In this document: positions 45,601-51,290 of the stretch, in pieces
Numbering within the stretch: the stretch's first letter is position 1
Layout: the number at the start of each line of letters is the position of its first letter
Source: Paragorgia papillata
Lineage: Eukaryota; Cnidaria; Anthozoa; Scleralcyonacea; Coralliidae
Length of the DNA: 64,000 nucleotides
Reading direction: 5' to 3'
NCBI GenBank assembly: GCA_035771165.1
Contig: JAWNZC010000471.1
Coordinates: 351,001 to 415,000, forward strand
Made by a program: the position numbers and the translations under genes
The notes under the pieces: model-generated
The model's input: the letters and a program-made list of their open reading frames with translations, nothing else
Told to the model about the DNA's origin: nothing
The model's database searches: none

Positions 45601-48273
45601 TAATTTAAGGGCACTATTCTGGTATTTTTTATGGCAATCAGTGATGTCATTAAGTTGCATTAAAACATTTGATTAATTTAAGGCAGAATCCTTTTTGTCC
45701 GAATACAGCCAATTTTTTGGCAACTGGAACTGGGGCCTGCAGCCCCCCAGCCGTTTCTCAAAATTTCAAAATTGCACGAGAAATCATACTATTACTTATT
45801 AATAATATACTTGAAAATAACAGACGTTCGGTGGACGTCACTTAGAATATAAAATATGGGACTAATACTAAATCAAAGCGCATGCTCACATCAACTAATT
45901 TAATAATCGTAGCCTATTAAACCTTACCTGGAAGGTTTTTCAGCTCTTAATTTACATGATGTAGTTTTAGCTAACTTCAAAACCTCATTAATAATTCATG
46001 AGGAAAACACAAAGGAAATCAGTACCATGTCCGTGGTTTTATACCTGATAAAACTTCTTGACGTCAGAAAGAATACTAATGAACATACAATTTTATATAA
46101 AGAATACTAATGAACATACAATTTTATATAAAGAATACTAATGAACATAACATCCAATAACGAATCGTTTTTGAAGCCATTCAAAACACTCGCATCACGT
46201 GTTTTATCAGATCTAAACGCACTCGGGCTGCGCCCTCGTGGTTTTAAATCTGATAAAACACTCCTGCTCGTGTTTTAAATATTACTTCATAGGTGTTTTA
46301 GAAGTAATTTACACAATTCGTGTTCGTTCTGTATCAGGACTCGGCTTCGCCTCGTGTCTGTATACCCCGATACAGAACGGCCACTCATTCTGTAAATAGT
46401 ACTTATTGTTTATATTAAGTTTTTCTGTAATTTAAATGCTTCTTATAGGTGGCAACTATCCAACAATACTTTCCCGTGTTTGATAAACTTCGGAAGGAAT
46501 TTTTCGTTGGTGAATTGATATGGAACTTCGCAGATTTTATGACGAGTCAAAGTAAGTTTGAAGCATTTAAGATATAGAAATTAATGGCCGCCTCATGTGC
46601 TTTTTAGAAATTTATTATTAATAAATTTAGGTTAATGTTAGGGAGTAAGAGATAATGTATCTCCTGCCTTAAAGCGATCATTAAGTGTAGTTCGTGTGGC
46701 ATGTGAACAAGGTCAGATGCAAAAGCCAGATAAATAAAGTGCTTAATTAAAAACACGCGGCAAAAAGATAAAGCCCAACCCAAACCTTATCTAAAGATTC
46801 CCCCTTATCAAAACAAAATTCCTCCTTGAGGCAATGGTATAAATGAATGCGGCAGGGGTGACGGTGGTCATTCTGTCACAGACTCACAGTCAGAGAGCTC
46901 ACTCAAATCGTTCTGTAAAATAGCAGTTTAAATTTTTCGGGGATTTTTATCCTAAGTTCAAAGACCGCCTCGTCCACGTCGTCAACCCTCACATAATTCA
47001 TCATCTGACTTGGTCCACCGGCTTAATGAAATTCAATCGCATGTCCTTGACCAACTGCCACAACCATCATTTTCAAGCAAACCACCGTATTCATTAAATA
47101 TAACCTGATGCAAACACATGAGCGTGATCAGATGAGTGGAAAGGATTCGAAAGTTTATATGAACCCGAGCCGTAGGCGAAGACTTACATATATATTAAAG
47201 TACCTTCGAATTCTCCCCAAATCACTCGAGTGTTTGCATGAGGCTATATAAACACATGGCGTCCGTTTTCTATAGAGCAAAGTGAAAAGGTGGTAAACCG
47301 CCGAGAATAAGTTTTATAACAGACTAGTTCCTAGTCCTCTTTTCTCTCGAACGTATTTTGGTGACGTCACAGAATAGGCATCGAGCGAGAGGACTTGCGG
47401 AAAATGTTCATCTTTATCTATCATGAATCCTGCTGGAGCTCGGATTCTTTAATCTTTATGAACGAGGGCACTTAAATAAACTTCTTCTTGAGAGCAGACA
47501 GTTTACATTACATTTTTGGCACTCTGTGCTTCCGGAGCCTTGCGCATTCTGGTACGGCGGTACTCGGACGTCGCGTTTTTCGGGAGCCTGCGCTAATTTG
47601 AGGCTCCGCGCATTTTGTTTTTTTAGTCCGTGGGTTTCGTGCGGGGCCCCCAGACGGCGCGAGGCTGTGGCATATACCGCTTCTGCCATAGGGTTAATCT
47701 TGCTTTGAAGGGAGCCCCTTATCAGAGTGAAATGCGCCATTTTCTATCTACCGTGAAGTCACAACGTGTTTGCATAGCATGGGTAATCACAAATAGCAAA
47801 ACTATAAACAAGAAGCATGATACTTATTGGCTTTTTATTTGAATATATATATATAGTATATAAAGGGGATATTACACGGTGGCGAGAAGATATTGATTTT
47901 ATGTCCGAGTGGCAAGGGCAATATCTGTCGAGTGAGCGCAGCGAACGAGTGAGATATTGCTCTTGCCACGAGAACGTATGTAGCCACGAATGTAGTGAAA
48001 TATGGATTCTACGAGTGTTTTAGTTGCTAGTAAAATACTCTTCTCCATATAATAAATATATATATAGTATATATATATAGTATATTTTTAATAAGACTTC
48101 CCCTTTAAAAAAGAACATTTTATACCGTAGGTCCTACTCGAGTCGTAGGAAACAAGAAAGGTGTTCTAACTCGTCAAAGACAACCTAAAGCTGCGGCCTA
48201 CGTTTTGAGAAGTCGCTATTTGAACCTTACACTGTGTGATTTATCCAATGAAAACAGTAGCAACACAGTGTAG
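11750..48273 (+). CDS. GUSB: Lysosomal beta-glucuronidase, complete 12-exon gene
   Basis: GH2 exo-glycosidase that removes terminal beta-D-glucuronate from glycosaminoglycans in the lysosome. Exons: 11750-11992, 14646-14828, 15410-15582, 19492-19849, 36188-36328, 37028-37203, 39142-39288, 41295-41379, 42518-42694, 43991-44023, 46449-46551, 48131-48273. They total 1962 bp, giving 653 residues; human GUSB has 651 residues, also from 12 exons. Layout: signal peptide (about 1-23), sugar-binding jelly roll (about 35-205), Ig-like domain (about 206-325), TIM barrel (about 330-630). The acid/base Glu is E461 (SVANEPSS), the nucleophile E550 (IQSEYGAG) and the active-site Tyr Y514. All phases agree and there is no internal stop. 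Intron 9 uses a GC donor. The gene is stretched to 36.5 kb mainly by the 16.3-kb intron 4. Confidence 0.96.
12218..12559. mobile_element. hAT-like MITE with 8-bp TSD
   Basis: The ends CAGGCGCGTAGCTAG and CATAGCTACATGCCTG are imperfect TIRs, flanked by GTGTATAC at 12210-12217 and 12560-12567. The CAGG..CGTAGC end type with an 8-bp duplication fits hAT. Internal G-runs. Located in GUSB intron 1. Confidence 0.7.
13038..13690. mobile_element. Pogo/Tigger-like non-autonomous element
   Basis: The ends CAGTGGAGCCTCACTATA and CTATATAGCGAAGCACCACTG are reverse complements with a few changes, flanked by TA. CAGTGGAnCCTC ends are typical of pogo/Tigger elements. A nested hairpin lies at 13127-13198. 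GUSB intron 1. Confidence 0.7.
14028..14502. mobile_element. MITE with AGAGAGCTTAAGC ends, copy 1
   Basis: The TIR AGAGAGCTTAAGCATATTAG is mirrored at 14483-14502. The whole 475-bp unit recurs at 52156-52645, including AGGCCTCAACGTTCTAG and ATCGCCGTCCGTGGCTCTAA. It ends 143 bp before GUSB exon 2. Confidence 0.75.
14646..14828 (+). CDS. GUSB: GUSB exon 2
   Basis: 61 codons, phase 0-0, after TTGTACAG and before GTAGGT. It encodes [13 protein letters not shown] and [11 protein letters not shown], hallmark GH2 sugar-binding-domain motifs, ending in SAHYNTIV. Confidence 0.95.
14943..15180 (+). repeat. 24-bp minisatellite in GUSB intron 2
   Basis: Units of about 24 bp, consensus CAACCATGAACAATGTTGTG plus CTGC, roughly ten copies, interrupted after 15180 by the small MITE and resuming with AATGTTGT at 15312. 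The short open frames across it are a product of the 24-bp (8-codon) period. Confidence 0.85.
15181..15311. mobile_element. 131-bp MITE inserted in the minisatellite
   Basis: TIRs AGGGCCATTTAAACGGGA and TCCCATTTAAATGGCCTT. Flanks are AAT on both sides (15178-15180, 15312-15314). Removing the element and one AAT restores GAACAATGTTGT, the repeat unit. Confidence 0.8.
15410..15582 (+). CDS. GUSB: GUSB exon 3
   Basis: 173 bp between GGTTTTAG and GTAGAA. It encodes [20 protein letters not shown] and then [16 protein letters not shown], the end of the jelly-roll domain. It ends two bases into an Arg codon completed by exon 4. Confidence 0.95.
15692..16104. mobile_element. hAT-like element remnant
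   Basis: The ends CAGGGGCGCAACTAGG and CTAGTTGCGCACTTGCGCCCCTG are inverted repeats of the same end type as 12218. Near the left end AACCCCTGCCCTTTTT is tandemly triplicated. No matching TSD, so it is old or rearranged. GUSB intron 3. Confidence 0.6.
16318..16680 (+). repeat. 15-bp minisatellite in GUSB intron 3
   Basis: About 24 units of AAGTACCATTTCGCA, with TTCGCA alternating with TTCACA. Because 15 is divisible by three, all frames stay open and give pentapeptide arrays; these are not genes. Confidence 0.93.
16681..17390. other. No gene seen (GUSB intron 3)
   Basis: AT-rich intron sequence. The only structure noticed is a loose inverted pair, TACGATCTGCCAAAT at 16898 and TTTGGCAGATCGTA at 17204. 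Confidence 0.5.
17391..17861. mobile_element. Long-TIR foldback MITE, TTAA family, copy 1
   Basis: The arms run almost the full half-length: AAATTAAGTTTGTCTAATTT and AAATTAGACAAACTTAATTT near the ends, and GAGATGGTCTCTGACGTCAG towards the centre. Ends are AGGGCATTGG and (TATTG)CCCT, flanked by TTAA on each side. TTAA targets are used by piggyBac and Kolobok elements. Confidence 0.75.
17960..18195 (-). pseudogene. Decayed non-LTR retrotransposon RT C-terminus
   Basis: Read on the minus strand, the frame gives [20 protein letters not shown], a stop, then [12 protein letters not shown]. This resembles the (F/Y)GH..RR..D...R......GKR.RGRP..RW.D tail found after the reverse transcriptase domain of many LINEs. 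It is broken by at least one stop and has no catalytic core nearby. It could be chance; the pyrimidine-rich plus strand is the visible consequence. A similar pyrimidine-rich tract lies at 13730-13810. Confidence 0.35.
18201..18566. mobile_element. MITE with GTGTTTACRTGAGGCC ends, TTA TSD
   Basis: AGGGGTGTTTACGTGAGGCC at the left mirrors GGCCTCATGTAAACACCCCC at the right, flanked by TTA on both sides, as expected for PIF/Harbinger elements. 366 bp, non-coding. Confidence 0.75.
18567..19491. other. No gene; unassigned repeat-like sequence before exon 4
   Basis: The direct motif CAGGAAATATTT occurs at 18654 and 19244, and CAGTGCTGGAAAA near 18574 is loosely mirrored by CTGGGACTG at 19294. No convincing element boundary. 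Confidence 0.4.
19492..19849 (+). CDS. GUSB: GUSB exon 4
   Basis: 358 bp after a T-rich tract ending CTTGAAG and before GTAGGTG. It encodes [19 protein letters not shown], the Ig-like linker domain with [13 protein letters not shown], and ends [18 protein letters not shown]. Largest exon of the gene; it directly precedes the satellite-filled intron 4. Confidence 0.95.
19992..20566. mobile_element. DNA element with GGGGCCGTTTAC ends and a coding-like core
   Basis: TIRs AGGGGCCGTTTACGTGGAC and GTCCATGTAAACGGCCCCT. The subterminal GGTAAAAGGGTCACCCT resembles the mirror of AGGGTGTCCCTCTTACC. The core at 20225-20365 is an ATG-initiated frame discussed separately. 575 bp, in GUSB intron 4. Confidence 0.75.
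20225..20365 (+). pseudogene. Myb/MADF-like N-terminal fragment inside a MITE
   Basis: From the ATG at 20225: [19 protein letters not shown], then [27 protein letters not shown] and a stop. The W....ENLI.GLKKYK spacing is that of the first helix of Myb/MADF-type (trihelix-like) DNA-binding domains, often encoded by Harbinger elements or host genes. It is truncated after about one helix. It may be a captured exon or an internally deleted transposon gene. Confidence 0.4.
21641..21751 (-). repeat. Retroelement-tail module, first copy in the array
   Basis: Read on the minus strand: TACACGGCTCACTGGAAGAG, then ACCGTGTTTAAATAAAGATT and (ATTG)n. This looks like the 3' end of a LINE or SINE finishing in a tetranucleotide tail. 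Other copies: 22470-22535, 22633-22731, 25353-25418, 25508-25606, 25709-25813, 30177-30242, 30332-30429, 30527-30626. Three of these lack the (ATTG)n tail. A diverged relative lies at 63215-63290. Confidence 0.6.
28062..28349 (+). repeat. GC-rich block, copy 1 of 7
   Basis: The block itself is a degenerate ~33-bp tandem (GGGGACCCCCGAGGCAATTC and variants), followed by AAGTGTCCTCTTACCAATTC and an AT-rich end AGTCGCATATTTTATTATTC then AC. The AT-rich end is the same sequence as the true 3' end of intron 4. Confidence 0.9.
28879..29164 (+). repeat. GC-rich block, copy 2 of 7
   Basis: Starts CTTCGGGGACCCCCGAGG, 817 bp after copy 1, and ends TTTTATTATTCAC. It has GCGCAATTC in place of GGGCAATTC, a marker shared with copies 4 and 5. 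Confidence 0.9.
32869..33154 (+). repeat. GC-rich block, copy 3 of 7
   Basis: 4807 bp after copy 1. It shares copy 1's GGGGATCCCCGAGG start, supporting a large segmental duplication. Acceptor position reads CAC. Confidence 0.9.
33681..33965 (+). repeat. GC-rich block, copy 4 of 7
   Basis: 812 bp after copy 3 and 4802 bp after copy 2, with copy 2's GCGCAATTC marker. One C shorter in GGTCTCCCCGAGG. Acceptor position reads CAC. Confidence 0.9.
34470..34755 (+). repeat. GC-rich block, copy 5 of 7
   Basis: 789 bp after copy 4. Carries GCGCAATTC and a unique TTTTGTTATTCAC end. Confidence 0.9.
35147..35292 (+). repeat. GC-rich block, copy 6 of 7 (internally deleted)
   Basis: The first ~105 bp run to CCCAGGGACC and then jump to AGTTAAAAAAGTGATCAG, so about 140 bp of the middle is missing. 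Ends TTATTATTCAC. Confidence 0.9.
35901..36187 (+). repeat. GC-rich block, copy 7 of 7: the authentic intron 4 end
   Basis: Full-length block whose end, GCATATTTTATTATTCAG, is the functional acceptor of GUSB exon 5. It is the only copy with AG at the last position, and it has TTGCAT where the others have TCGCAT. Confidence 0.92.
36188..36328 (+). CDS. GUSB: GUSB exon 5
   Basis: 47 codons, phase 0-0. The acceptor TATTATTCAG belongs to the last copy of the amplified block that ends the intron 4 array. It encodes [18 protein letters not shown] and [15 protein letters not shown], the start of the TIM barrel. Confidence 0.95.
36505..36965 (+). repeat. 20-bp minisatellite in GUSB intron 5
   Basis: About 22 units of GAGACCTTACTTTACATTGC, with ATTGCGAG alternating with ATTGTGAG. 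It fills most of the 699-bp intron. Open frames across it are periodic artefacts. Confidence 0.95.
37028..37203 (+). CDS. GUSB: GUSB exon 6
   Basis: 176 bp between TTACTCAG and GTAAGTT. It encodes [20 protein letters not shown], then [12 protein letters not shown] and [13 protein letters not shown], the conserved barrel core. It ends two bases into an Ala codon. Confidence 0.95.
37204..37465. other. No gene seen (GUSB intron 6, proximal)
   Basis: Unassigned intron sequence between exon 6 and the tRNA-like element at 37466. Confidence 0.5.
37466..37553 (-). repeat. tRNA-like SINE head, copy 1
   Basis: On the minus strand: CTCAACAGGTAGAGCGGCGG, then AAGGTTGCGAGTTCAAATCC, i.e. A-box-like and B-box-like pol III promoter segments with tRNA spacing. 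The flanks GCTGACTCGAGC and TTGGAGGCGAGTTTTATC are shared with 50549-50663. Not a working tRNA (poor acceptor pairing). Confidence 0.6.
37615..37790. repeat. Hairpin with CGAGCGCGTAGGGCGAGT apex
   Basis: ATATGAACAACGAGAGCGAG...CCGGGGTATCCAAACACGA pairs with TCGAGTGTTTGGATACCCCGG...CTCGAGTTGTTCATAT. Arms about 75 bp. Confidence 0.7.
37800..39141. other. Intron 6 remainder, no exon seen
   Basis: No supported coding sequence. At 38870-38965, CAAGATTTTCAGGGGGAGCA, TGCCCCCGGATCCCCCTAG and CTTCGGTCCTCGC resemble the terminal part of a degraded DNA element; a related GGGGGTCCGGGTCATGCTCC lies at 45533. Confidence 0.45.
39142..39288 (+). CDS. GUSB: GUSB exon 7 (acid/base Glu)
   Basis: 147 bp between TTCCTAG and GTATTG. 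It encodes [20 protein letters not shown]; the Glu of NEP (E461 of the product) is the catalytic acid/base. It finishes two bases into an Arg codon. Confidence 0.95.
39306..39772. repeat. Inverted ends around intron 7 segment
   Basis: GTTAATAATATACATGAAAA at 39308 and TTTTTTCATGTATATTATTAATA at 39749 are reverse complements. They enclose the 22-bp repeat and unassigned sequence. Confidence 0.5.
39379..39462 (+). repeat. 22-bp tandem repeat, four copies
   Basis: CAGTGCAAAAATCTGTAATC A repeated four times in GUSB intron 7, just after exon 7. Confidence 0.9.
39775..39945. repeat. Hairpin with CTCGTCCTTCGGACTCG apex
   Basis: TAGCATGGTTTCTCGTGCAA...GAGTTTTTCAAATACT pairs with AGTATTTGAAAAACTC...TTGCACTCGAAACCATGCTA. 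Arms about 75 bp. Confidence 0.75.
40263..41085 (+). repeat. (TTGG)n/(TCGG)n microsatellite with 132-bp higher-order unit
   Basis: Long TTGG runs with TCGG, TTGA and TTTG variants, decaying into TTCA-type repeats after 41000. Within 40287-40563 a 132-bp unit (33 tetranucleotides, marked by TTGGTCAGTC) recurs. GUSB intron 7. Confidence 0.93.
41295..41379 (+). CDS. GUSB: GUSB exon 8
   Basis: 85 bp between TATTTAG and GTAAGC, encoding [20 protein letters not shown] followed by QSPTDDRA. The DPTRPVTFV motif is shared with animal GUSB. It lies just after the GGTT microsatellite of intron 7. Confidence 0.93.
41706..42056. mobile_element. Nested MITEs in GUSB intron 8
   Basis: The outer ends CACGGTTGCAAGAAGAT (41717) and ATCTTCTTGCAACCGTG (42041) enclose an inner element with ends CCGGTTGTACGAAGGCCGGAT and GGCTTCGTACAACCGG and arms ATAGCGATTTTTTCAACCTT / AAGGTTGAAAAAATCGCTAT. 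The left outer half, GATATTACACGG...GAGTGGCAAGGCAA, recurs at 47868. Confidence 0.65.
42058..42205 (-). mobile_element. GTGAACAAGTTG element, copy 1
   Basis: A dense set of GTGAACAAGTTG/CAACTTGTTCAC motifs ending GTTGCGCGTTTTTACGCGTG. The same sequence occurs inverted at 57421-57600. Confidence 0.65.
42240..42480. repeat. Half of a foldback element (single arm)
   Basis: Matches one arm of the 51291-52003 element (ATCTCAAGAATGAAGCAAGG; ATTTTAAGTGTTCTTTCAAA) with no opposing arm. Confidence 0.5.
42518..42694 (+). CDS. GUSB: GUSB exon 9 (nucleophile Glu; GC donor)
   Basis: 59 codons, phase 0-0, after TTCTTAG. It encodes [20 protein letters not shown] and [17 protein letters not shown]. The Glu in SEYG (E550) is the nucleophile. 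The only donor keeping frame and homology is ATG|GCAAGT, a GC-AG intron. Confidence 0.93.
42893..42957 (+). repeat. (AAAC)n microsatellite
   Basis: About 16 units of AAAC in GUSB intron 9, directly before the mariner-like element. Confidence 0.95.
42965..43780. mobile_element. Mariner-like non-autonomous element with TA TSD
   Basis: TIRs CCGGGTGTCCCAAAAAAAAC and GTTTTTTTTGGGACACCCGG, continued by TTGCGCTGTTTGATTT on both sides; flanked by TATA/TA. GGGTGTCCCA ends occur in IS630/Tc1/mariner families. 816 bp; the interior is AT-rich with no DDE ORF. Confidence 0.8.
43880..43944 (+). repeat. (CGAA)n microsatellite
   Basis: About 16 units of GAAC/CGAA, 46 bp before the 33-bp exon 10. Confidence 0.95.
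43991..44023 (+). CDS. GUSB: GUSB exon 10 (33-bp microexon)
   Basis: Eleven codons, [11 protein letters not shown], between TTATTATAG and GTTAGTG, phase 0-0. The peptide matches the conserved DPP.MFTE.YQ segment of GUSB. Confidence 0.92.
44100..44876. mobile_element. Two truncated TTAA-family copies in tandem
   Basis: 44100-44515 is a foldback with arms AGATCTCCAAAAAATAACAAAG-like and TCAGGAGATCTTGAAGATG. 44517-44876 is a left-truncated copy of the 17391 element (TCTGACGTCAGGAGTGGGGT and mirrored TGACGTCAGAGACCATCTCA). They abut the complete copy at 44877. Confidence 0.65.
44877..45353. mobile_element. TTAA-family foldback, complete copy
   Basis: The ends AGGACATTGGCAATAAAAAT and ATTTTTATTGCCAATGTCCT mirror each other and are flanked by TTAA on both sides. 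GUSB intron 10. Confidence 0.8.
45458..45740. other. Degraded DNA-element remnant
   Basis: CATAGGCGTACGGGCAAATT, GGGGGTCCGGGTCATGCTCC and CTCTTGAGTCTCTGAAAAG are similar to the 38870-38965 sequence read on the opposite strand. Only one end is recognisable. Confidence 0.4.
46075..46150 (+). repeat. 31-bp direct repeat
   Basis: AAAGAATACTAATGAACATA followed by CAATTTTATAT is repeated twice, with a third partial copy. Confidence 0.85.
46190..46400. repeat. Two adjacent hairpins with CTCGG...CTCG apices
   Basis: 46197-46268: GTGTTTTATCAGATCTAAA pairs with TTTAAATCTGATAAAACAC around CACTCGGGCTGCGCCCTCGTG. 46325-46385: CGTTCTGTATC pairs with GATACAGAACG around ACTCGGCTTCGCCTCGTG. Confidence 0.75.
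46449..46551 (+). CDS. GUSB: GUSB exon 11
   Basis: 103 bp between TCTTATAG and GTAAGT. It encodes [20 protein letters not shown] followed by [14 protein letters not shown]. The [12 protein letters not shown] block is nearly invariant in the family. It ends one base into a Ser codon. Confidence 0.95.
47322..47502 (-). repeat. Dispersed ~180-bp repeat, copy 2
   Basis: Reverse-complement copy of 2268-2447 (see that entry); in GUSB intron 11. Confidence 0.7.
47868..47995. repeat. Hairpin with GAGTGAGCGCAGCGAACGAG apex
   Basis: CGAGTGGCAAGGGCAATATC pairs with GATATTGCTCTTGCCACGAG. The preceding GGGGATATTACACGG recurs at 41707. Confidence 0.7.
48131..48273 (+). CDS. GUSB: GUSB terminal exon 12
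   Basis: 143 bp after ACCGTAG. It encodes [33 protein letters not shown], then a divergent 14-residue tail and TAG. The basic NKKG..TRQRQPK loop is conserved. The expected RYWK(I) continuation is replaced by [19 protein letters not shown], so the C-terminus is shorter than in vertebrates. No clear AATAAA was seen close downstream. Confidence 0.92.
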
Positions 48274-48561
48274 ATATGTTGCAGTCATTGAACTGTGCGA
48301 ATGTGGCGCCCAGCGGCGGTTAAGTTGGCTCATCTAATAATTCCACAAGATTAAGGTAGAAATTCCAAAATATACATCGTATTCATAAAGTAAATTGAGT
48401 AAGTAAATTGAGGGAAATGTTTATGTAAATCAGGACGAATCTGTATGCGATTTACAGATATTGATTAAACATTCAGTTCTTTTGAATTTTCTTCATGAAT
48501 TTTTAATGAATTTGATAAATACATTTATAGTGCATTCCACTCCGTTTTGCGCATGATCCGC

Positions 48562-49440
48562 CATAATAGAGATATTAAGATTCACTTAAACGGCAAATGG
48601 CGGAAAAGATCACGTGACGATTCCCCCCCCCCCTGTTTTCGACTGTTTTCACGGAGACGGCAGATGTTACAGTCAAAGTTTCTAATATTTCTTCTCTTTC
48701 ACGTCTGTTACGAAGGAAAAGAGAAACAATAGAAATGTTAATAATGATCACAAAATGTTTTTAAAGGGCATATGACTCGAAAATTAAGTTTGTCTTATTA
48801 AAAAGAACATTTAAAATGATAAAATAACATCTTTTCCAGTTTTTGGTTTCCTTGCTTCGTTTTTGAGATATTCCAGTTTGTTTGCTATGCAAATGACACA
48901 ACTTTCTACGTCACACGTGCATAATGAGTATTATGAGTTACCGAGGGAAGGTTACATATCTTTGCTATTGTGAAACGAAATCACTTGGAATTCTACATGT
49001 TTGGTGTTGTGGGTAGAAACACGCACAAGCTTCCTTTGAGTTAAGCCCATGTTTTCATAATAGCAAAGATATGTAACCTTTTCTGATAACTCATTATGCA
49101 CATGTGACGTAAAAAGTTGTGTCATTTGCGTATCAAACAAGCTGGAATATCTCAAAAACGAAGCAAGGAAACCAAAACCTCCAAAATATGTTATTTTATC
49201 ATTTTAAATATTCTTTTCAATAAGACAAACTTAATTTTCGAGTCATATGCCCTTTAAACCATTAGATACCAAAACGAACACGAAAAAGCAACCTTTTTAT
49301 CGACAACTTCAAAACCATCTTTTTAGCCGCCATCTTGGATCTCCTCGCGTCTTAATTTTAATCTCTCTCTAGTTTCAATCACGCGAAGGTCAAATGGCTA
49401 TCTCACGTTTCCCGTTTACGTGAATCTTAATCTCTCCACT
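48562..49440. repeat. Host foldback split by a TTAA element
   Basis: AGAGATATTAAGATTCACTT at the left mirrors GTGAATCTTAATCTCT at the right; the TTAA-family copy 48767-49252 sits between. Confidence 0.45.
48767..49252. mobile_element. TTAA-family foldback with ATGACTCGAAAATTAAG ends
   Basis: AGGGCATATGACTCGAAAAT and ATTTTCGAGTCATATGCCCT are perfect inverted ends flanked by TTAA. The arms include GTTTCCTTGCTTCGTTTTTG and a mirrored copy. It lies downstream of the GUSB stop. Confidence 0.8.
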
Positions 49441-50290
49441 GTTTTTCTGAGCCTCACCGACAATACATTCGTGGATAATTACAATAAGCTCAGTGTAAAC
49501 CGTTCGGAGCAACACTAGTTTAACCCTGGCAGAAAACAAAGCGATTCGGCGAGAATATCTCTTCGGATTTCTTCTATTTCTTCTGAGAATGTTTTGTTTC
49601 GAGTACAAGTAATAATGAGTTCGTGTCTGTTATATTTTACACGAGTGGCGCTCGAGCAGTTTTGCACGTCAGCTCAATAACAAATTCTGGAGATTGTAGA
49701 CTGTCTTCGCATTTTGATTTGGCGTTCAATAAACAACTGTACGAAGAACCCTGGCCATAAACATTAAGTTCTACACGAGGTTCTACATGTATCTGTACCT
49801 GCGTGAACTTAGCGCGTGATTGGGCAAACGATTCGCAAGGCTACATAACGTGAAGCTAGCAACATAATCACACGATCGTAATTTGGGGTATTTTGAGTTG
49901 TTTGTCTGAGTTTAGGCTTGTATTAAATTAACTTGGGCTTTGCTCAAGAAAATGGGCTGGCAGGTTGCGGGGCTGGCAGCTCTGTCTGTGCATGTGGCAA
50001 AAATTGTTATTATCTTTGACTAGAAACTTTGCACTATCCTTGGGATCTAGTTAGTTCTACGTTTGTCTTGATCAGGTGTCGCTGTTCACCTTCGTTCTTA
50101 CTTTTGAGCTTGTTCGTTTCGCTTCATGTTTACACCTGTTAGGCTTTTATTTTTCGCGCTTTTAAATAAGAAGTTTTTATAAAAAGAAACACTGATGTTT
50201 CAGGACGTATTATTGTTCAAAATTTTCCAACGAATATATCGAATTCGTTTTTATTTTCATTCAAGTCAACTCAGTAATTTTCCCGCCAAA
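49441..50290. other. Intergenic, nothing assigned
   Basis: AT-rich intergenic sequence with no supported exon and no clear repeat boundary. Confidence 0.5.
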
Positions 50291-50314
50291 ACTTGCAGGT
50301 CATTAAAAAGGACG

Positions 50315-50354
50315 TAATGCCCTCTCACAGTGCCGAGAGGGCATTACGGCTTTT
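50315..50354. repeat. Short perfect hairpin
   Basis: CGTAATGCCCTCTC and GAGAGGGCATTACG flank a loop ACAGTGCC, a 14-bp perfect stem. Confidence 0.8.
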
Positions 50355-50548
50355 TCCGGACCTCTCAGCAACCAATCAGCGTGCGCCGTTTGGCGTAATG
50401 ACCCGAAAACAAGCCCAGCCATATAATAAAAATACTTTCGTGGCAGCAATGTCTAAATATGAACGTTGTATTACAGAATCATCTTCAGAGAAACATGAGA
50501 AAATTTTTCATGATTTCTTACACTGCTAAAGTCAACCGAAAAATTTCG

Positions 50549-50663
50549 GCTGACTCGAGCGGGATTTGAACCATAGATAATGATTTGAACTCGCACGTTC
50601 GGGATTCCAGTCCGCTGTACCTGTTGAGCTATCGAGCCGCACAGGGATTGGAGGCGAGTTTTA
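50549..50663 (-). repeat. tRNA-like SINE head, copy 2
   Basis: Same family as 37466-37553 (TTCGGCTGACTCGAGCGGGA; TTGGAGGCGAGTTTTATCC). It carries an extra ~19-bp piece (CATAGATAATGATTTGAA) that duplicates part of the B-box region. Confidence 0.6.
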
Positions 50664-51004
50664 TCCAACTTAACAGTGTAAGAAATGGCGTGAAAAATTT
50701 TCTCTTGAACGTTGTAATATTAGTAAAAGTAATCAATGCTTGGACGTATAAGGATACATTTATCATGAATCTATCCTTATACGTCCGAAAATTGTTGCTT
50801 TTAGCAATATCACAACGATTATATTTAGACATTGTTGTCACGAAAGTGTTTACAAAGAAAGAAATTCCCTCGTGTCTCAATACTACGCTTTTCACCTTTT
50901 TAATTAAGTGTGTTATCCTAGGTCCATTAGGGTTAGCTTTAGGGTTAGAATTTTACTAGTAATAATATTTAGAATTCGGGATGTTTATGTACTGTTTAAT
51001 AAAC

Positions 51005-51095
51005 GAGCAGGAGTGTTTTATCAGATATAAAGACACGTGGCGAAGCCGAGTGTTTTTATATCTGATAAAACACGAACTGGGAGTTTATTGAACGG
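51005..51095. repeat. Hairpin with CGTGGCGAAGCCGAGTG apex
   Basis: GTGTTTTATCAGATATAAA pairs with TTTATATCTGATAAAACAC; same family as 46197 and 59225. Confidence 0.75.
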
Positions 51096-51290
51096 CTTCA
51101 GAAACGAACCACTTGCTAAGTTCATTGGCGTAGTAAGTTTGAAGAATAACCTTGTCTAAGCCGAGAAAATCAAAGCTAAAGTTTATGTAAATCAGGAGGT
51201 ATCTTTATCACATATAAAGACACTGATTAAAGTTTAATTTCTTTTGAATTTTCCTCATGAATTATTAATGAGTTTTTGAAATGAAACGTA

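Noticed and set aside
11750..48273. GUSB pseudogene
   Set aside because: Twelve exons join without a frameshift or internal stop, both catalytic glutamates are present, and the length is within two residues of the human protein.
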